DNA of 8,009 bases, from positions 1-8,009 of the forward strand of contig JAAZNU010000228.1 in the NCBI GenBank assembly GCA_012798135.1, read 5' to 3'. The translations under genes were made by a program, and so were the position numbers. A model generated the notes under the pieces. The model was not told the DNA's origin and made no database searches. It saw only the letters and a list, made by a program, of their open reading frames with translations. Below are positions 5,889 through 8,009 of the stretch, piece after piece; positions within the stretch are counted from its first letter, which is position 1; each line of letters opens with the position of its first letter. This DNA is from Veillonellaceae bacterium. Its GTDB lineage: Bacteria; Bacillota_C; Negativicutes; UBA1444.

Positions 5889-6206
5889 TTATTTGCTTGC
5901 GTTAAAGTATGTGGTTAAAAGGCTGACGAGCATCTTGCCCCGACCACCGATGTGCCACTCGGTGTTAGCCTGCGGCTTGCAGTCGTTCTTATAGTCGTAG
6001 ATACTGAAGTCCAGTCCGTTTATTCTGCCGGTCCATTCAACCTGTACCTTGCCGTCAGGTGATGCTACTCCGTGCTGCGGCTTGCCGAATACTTTCACCA
6101 GCTGCTTGTAGGTGGTGCCGTCAGGCATATAACCGGCAAGTCCGGTGCCGGCAAGGTCAGCTTTGCCCATTTTTACTTCGATTTCCATCTCTATATTCGC
6201 TTTCAT
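5889..6206 (-). CDS. Small phage-type protein with WHIGG motif
   Basis: This is a 105-residue hypothetical protein. The central pattern is TYKQLVKVFGKP (32-43), then VEWTGRINGLDFSIYDYK (56-73), then WHIGG (84-88) followed by a short helix. I recall this layout (a 'LVxVFGxP' turn, a beta-rich 'W...G..F.IYDYK' centre and a 'WHIGG' end) from uncharacterised phage and prophage proteins; no function is known to me. The SD GGAGG lies five bases before ATG 6206. It is the third gene of the minus-strand cluster, 10 bases after the upstream gene's stop. The strong SD and tight spacing support it as real. Confidence 0.75.
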   Translation of the reverse strand: MKANIEMEIEVKMGKADLAGTGLAGYMPDGTTYKQLVKVFGKPQHGVASPDGKVQVEWTGRINGLDFSIYDYKNDCKPQANTEWHIGGRGKMLVSLLTTYFNASK

Positions 6207-6216
6207 AAATCCTCCG

Positions 6217-6486
6217 TTAATAAACCGTTTCTTTGATTTCGCCGGTCTTGGGGTCCAGCGTCTCGTATTTGTGCCGCTTGTTTGAGCCCAGCCCTTCGTA
6301 CCACTGCTGTTCTATATTGCCGCTGAATTTTGCGGCCGGCAGGGCTTTAGTGGCATCATCTATCCGTTTCTGGAGCAGGGGCAGGTGGTCTTTCATTTCG
6401 CCGGTCGTAGGAATGTTCTCGGTATAAAAATCCAGACCGCCGATAAAAATCGTTATGTAGCGGCTGTGGTTGCGTTTGGTGTTCAT
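6217..6486 (-). CDS. Hypothetical protein, small phage-like cluster
   Basis: This is an 89-residue protein that I do not recognise. It begins with a basic segment (NTKRNHSR) and a beta strand (YITIFIGG), followed by a helical middle (HLPLLQKRIDDATKAL) and a polar end (ETLDPKTGEIKETVY) that may form a beta hairpin. No catalytic motif or membrane segment is visible. ATG 6486 overlaps the stop of the upstream gene by four bases (ATGA), and GGAGG is five bases before it, so start and co-translation are well supported. Confidence 0.7.
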   Translation of the reverse strand: MNTKRNHSRYITIFIGGLDFYTENIPTTGEMKDHLPLLQKRIDDATKALPAAKFSGNIEQQWYEGLGSNKRHKYETLDPKTGEIKETVY

Positions 6487-6716
6487 ATGACCTCCACTCT
6501 TGCCACGATTTTGCCGTCGTGGCGTATCTCGAAGTGTATCTGCGCTTCTGCGTTTTTTACTTCCGGTCTGCCTGCCTGCTTTTGGGCTTCGGCTTTTGCT
6601 GCTTTCAGTGTTTCAAATTCGCCCAGTTCCTTGCGTACCGTGCTGCGGAACCTTGTACCTGCGCATGCTACAGATACCGCCTCTACTGTGTATTTATCCG
6701 TCTTTATCGCGTTCAT
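6483..6716 (-). CDS. Hypothetical protein, first gene of the small cluster
   Basis: This is a 77-residue protein of unknown function. It shows beta strands at both ends (YTVEAVSVACAG and IHFEIRHDGKIVARVEVI) around a lysine/alanine/glutamine helix (FETLKAAKAEAQKQAG), an alpha/beta fold resembling many small phage proteins. ATG 6716 is preceded by GGAGG at five to six bases. It leads the four-gene cluster and is followed by a four-base overlap with the next gene. A promoter about 40 bases upstream is plausible. Confidence 0.7.
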   Translation of the reverse strand: MNAIKTDKYTVEAVSVACAGTRFRSTVRKELGEFETLKAAKAEAQKQAGRPEVKNAEAQIHFEIRHDGKIVARVEVI

Positions 6717-6759
6717 TTTATCCTCCGTTTCTATTCGCGTATGGTTTGCTTACATCATG

Positions 6760-6788
6760 AACATAGCTTCACTTCTACGAACAATCAA
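6760..6788 (-). promoter_or_regulatory. Possible promoter of the four-gene minus cluster
   Basis: Read on the minus strand, TTGATT (6788-6783) and TATGTT (6765-6760) are 17 bases apart, giving a start near 6753 and a leader of about 37 bases before ATG 6716. The -10 match is moderate. It lies in the divergent spacer shared with the plus-strand XRE gene, whose product could control it. Confidence 0.4.
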
Positions 6789-6858
6789 GTCACATGAAGA
6801 GGTTATAAGCGCGAGATTAAAAGGCGGTCTGAATTGACTGTTTATATGCACGGTAAAC

Positions 6859-6867
6859 TGGTAAAAT
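6859..6867 (+). promoter_or_regulatory. Possible extended -10 promoter of the coiled-coil XRE gene
   Basis: TGG-TAAAAT fits the extended -10 pattern TGnTATAAT and lies 37 bases before ATG 6904. A TTGACT at 6834-6839 is 22 bases upstream of it, too far for a standard -35. GGTAAA is repeated at 6852-6857 and 6860-6865, which may be part of a regulator site. Confidence 0.3.
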
Positions 6868-6903
6868 ACCTGCAGAAAGAAACGCCTGTAAAACGAGGTG
6901 CAT

Positions 6904-7377
6904 ATGCCAAATCTGGGCAATATACTTAAGCAGGAAATCAATCGTCTGGTCCGTCGGGCAGTAAAACCGGCGCTGGCCGAAATGCACAAAGATATCGCCG
7001 AACTTAAACACCGCGTTGCGGAACAGCATAAACTAATCCAGAAGCTGGAAGCCGACAATTCGCGGCTGGTGGCTGACCTTAACGGCCGTACCGGTAAATC
7101 CGTTATCCCGACAGGTGAAGCCGCCGGCAAGATACAGCGGCTGGGGCCGAAACTTATCCGTGCGCAGCGCAAACGTCTGGGGCTTTCACAGCGCGAGTTT
7201 TCCCAGTTGCTCGGTGTGAGCATCAATACGCTGGTGCTGTGGGAAAGCGGCAAGACCAATCCCCGCGAAAAGGTGCGTGCGCAGTTTGCCGCCATACGCG
7301 AAATGGGCCGCCGCGATGTAAAGAAACTTCTTGAAGCCAAACCGCAAACCGAAAGTACCGAACCTGTAAACAAATAA
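6904..7377 (+). CDS. Coiled-coil / XRE helix-turn-helix DNA-binding protein
   Basis: This is a 157-residue protein. The first half (about residues 5-60) is a charged helix with heptad character (AEMHKDIAELKHRVAEQHKLIQ and so on), probably a dimerising coiled coil. After a short glycine-rich linker, residues about 84-135 form an XRE-type HTH (IRAQRKRLGLSQREFSQLLGVS, then LVLWESGKTNPR). This order, with the HTH C-terminal, resembles MqsA-type regulators, though there is no zinc-binding Cys domain. ATG 6904 is chosen over GTG 6898 because GAGG (6895-6898) is its SD. It is transcribed away from the four-gene cluster, as a phage-type repressor would be, and ends at a strong terminator. Its GC content is clearly higher than that of the retron genes. 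DNA binding is secure; the regulated target is inferred. Confidence 0.85.
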   Translation: MPNLGNILKQEINRLVRRAVKPALAEMHKDIAELKHRVAEQHKLIQKLEADNSRLVADLNGRTGKSVIPTGEAAGKIQRLGPKLIRAQRKRLGLSQREFSQLLGVSINTLVLWESGKTNPREKVRAQFAAIREMGRRDVKKLLEAKPQTESTEPVNK

Positions 7378-7392
7378 TCACCGAAAAATTGT

Positions 7393-7467
7393 AAGCCCGC
7401 CCCTGCCTCTGGCGTGTCGCGAGGCTCTGACGCTTTCGCGACTGCAAACACAGGGACGGGCTTTTTC
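7393..7467. terminator. Large intrinsic terminator, probably bidirectional
   Basis: AAGCCCG-c-CCCTG (7393-7405) pairs with CAGGG-a-CGGGCTT (7451-7463): twelve pairs with one C/A mismatch, followed by more T (TTTTT in all). An inner stem, GTCGCG (7416-7421) with CGCGAC (7437-7442), sits within it. On the plus strand it ends the XRE gene 15 bases after its stop. On the minus strand the stem is followed by the weaker ACAATTTTT, so it could also stop the 107-residue gene, which ends just to its right. Confidence 0.8.
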
Positions 7468-7471
7468 ATGC

Positions 7472-7795
7472 TCAGGCGAGCTGGAGTTTATCCAGCCAGT
7501 CCTTGCCGACCAGCTTGTTAAGCGCGGCGATTACCGCGTCTATCGCCCATCCGATGAGCATGGCTTCCACCGACTCCGGCATATACGGAATATCGACCAG
7601 CGCGTTGATTATCGCCACGGCGAGTTCTTTCTTGTCCGCGCTCTTGAGCGCTTCGTCCGAGCCCGTAGCCTCCACAACGCAGATGACATCAGGGATAACG
7701 GCCGCGGCATCCTTGAGGCTTTTAACGGCCTTCACCTTGTCCTTGAGACCGTCCAGCTTTTCCAACAGTTCCTTCGCCTTCTTTTCGTAGTCCAT
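7472..7795 (-). CDS. Hypothetical small helical protein, lysis-region-like position
   Basis: This is a 107-residue protein that I do not recognise. A charged amphipathic N-terminus (EKKAKELLEKLDGLKDKVKA) is followed by a hydrophobic stretch (AAAVIPDVICVVEA, about 29-43) and a second one (SVEAMLIGWAIDAVIAALNKLVG, about 75-97). The second is long enough to sit in or on a membrane, but each contains an acidic residue. ATG 7795 is preceded by GGAGGAG at four to five bases. It lies downstream of a gene end that looks like a phage peptidase and before a terminator, so it is the last gene of its operon. A holin-like or other lysis accessory role is possible from position only. Confidence 0.7.
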   Translation of the reverse strand: MDYEKKAKELLEKLDGLKDKVKAVKSLKDAAAVIPDVICVVEATGSDEALKSADKKELAVAIINALVDIPYMPESVEAMLIGWAIDAVIAALNKLVGKDWLDKLQLA

Positions 7796-7907
7796 AACTC
7801 CTCCGTTTTTTGAATAGCGGTAAATTGAAACTCCAGCTTATCCGCCATTTGGTGTCGACATTTTTACCGATTGCCATCGACAGGATTTGCTCAAGCCAGC
7901 CGGGCAT
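7722..7907 (-). CDS. Possible nested small ORF between peptidase tail and 107-residue gene
   Basis: This is a 61-codon frame from ATG 7907, with AAGGA eight bases upstream and the start lying inside the last codons of the preceding gene. Its first 37 residues (MPGWLEQILSMAIGKN, then WRISWSFNLPLF) look like plausible protein and fill the otherwise empty 95-base gap. The last third overlaps the 107-residue gene by 74 bases and is a Gly/Glu/Lys-rich shadow-like tail. It may be a real small gene, or one whose end has been lost. No function can be proposed. Confidence 0.35.
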   Translation of the reverse strand: MPGWLEQILSMAIGKNVDTKWRISWSFNLPLFKKRRSYGLRKEGEGTVGKAGRSQGQGEGR

Positions 7908-8009
7908 ATTTGCCGTCCTTGAAACCGAGTACTTCGCACTTCGTGCCGACGCTTATGTGCAGCCATCGGCTCTCACCGCGGCGTTCGTCTATTAGCTGGC
8001 CGAATTTCA
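7891..8009 (-). CDS. C-terminal end of a possible phage M15-type peptidase (partial)
   Basis: The frame is open from the window edge to TGA at 7891-7893, giving 38 residues: KFGQLIDERRGES, then RWLHISVGTKCEVLGFKDGK. The pattern 'F.QLI.E...WLHIS' matches the tail of phage D-Ala-D-Ala carboxypeptidase/endolysin proteins (peptidase M15 type), in which the His of WxHxS binds zinc. If so, the product cleaves peptidoglycan cross-links for phage release. The edge bases (NTG before AAA) also allow this to be the start of a tiny ORF, so the call is tentative. The rest lies outside the window. Confidence 0.45.
   Translation of the reverse strand, partial: KFGQLIDERRGESRWLHISVGTKCEVLGFKDGKYARLA

Noticed and set aside
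6750..7469. 239-codon minus-strand ORF opposite the coiled-coil XRE gene
   Set aside because: It is Ser/Arg/Cys-rich translation opposite a GC-rich gene, and crosses the terminator hairpin; the plus-strand XRE protein has clear domains.

Overview
The window is a compact accessory region. A type III restriction-modification pair lies on the left, a retron-type anti-phage cassette in the middle, and small prophage-like genes on the right. The organism cannot be named from this sequence. Strong GGAGG-type ribosome binding sites, a normal genetic code and sigma70-like promoter boxes point to an ordinary bacterium. The small DUF2924-like and 'WHIGG' genes recall phage-derived clusters in diderm bacteria (Proteobacteria, PVC group), but this is only a weak impression. 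Base composition changes along the window. Hand counts on sample 60-base lines give roughly 28-47% GC in the retron genes and 60% or more in parts of 6900-7800, which suggests segments of different origin.

Left (1-3591, minus strand): a beta-class adenine/cytosine-type DNA methyltransferase (mod, 3591 to 1483) is followed by the N-terminal 494 codons of a type III restriction helicase (res, 1483 to beyond base 1). Stop and start are fused in a TAATG overlap, so the two are translated together as a type III R-M system. The methyltransferase's central stretch, where the target recognition domain should lie, is AT-richer than its ends.

Middle (3720-5585, plus strand): this is the most interesting part. 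A good sigma70 promoter (3748-3776) precedes about 340 noncoding bases rich in hairpins. Three genes follow: a 64-residue basic peptide, a 108-residue XRE-type helix-turn-helix protein, and a 313-residue reverse transcriptase. The reverse transcriptase carries the YADD active site plus both retron signature motifs, NAxxH (NAQSH) and VTG. In the noncoding stretch I find an 11-bp inverted pair (3800-3810 with 4070-4080) that fits the a1/a2 arms of a retron msr-msd RNA. Between them lie three or four msr-like hairpins and a long msd-like stem. I infer a complete retron with an XRE-type accessory protein, resembling what I recall as the type VI group, with an additional small ORF that may be the effector.

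Right (5575-8009): a minus-strand cluster of four small genes (DUF2924-like, WHIGG protein and two unknowns) reads toward the retron and overlaps the reverse transcriptase tail. A divergent plus-strand gene encodes a coiled-coil plus XRE helix-turn-helix protein and ends at a large, probably bidirectional terminator hairpin. Beyond it, on the minus strand, are a 107-residue small protein, a possible nested 61-residue ORF, and the end of a gene that resembles the C-terminus of a phage M15-type peptidase. This side looks like the edge of a prophage or a phage-derived element, and the retron and R-M system would be its defence cargo or its neighbours.
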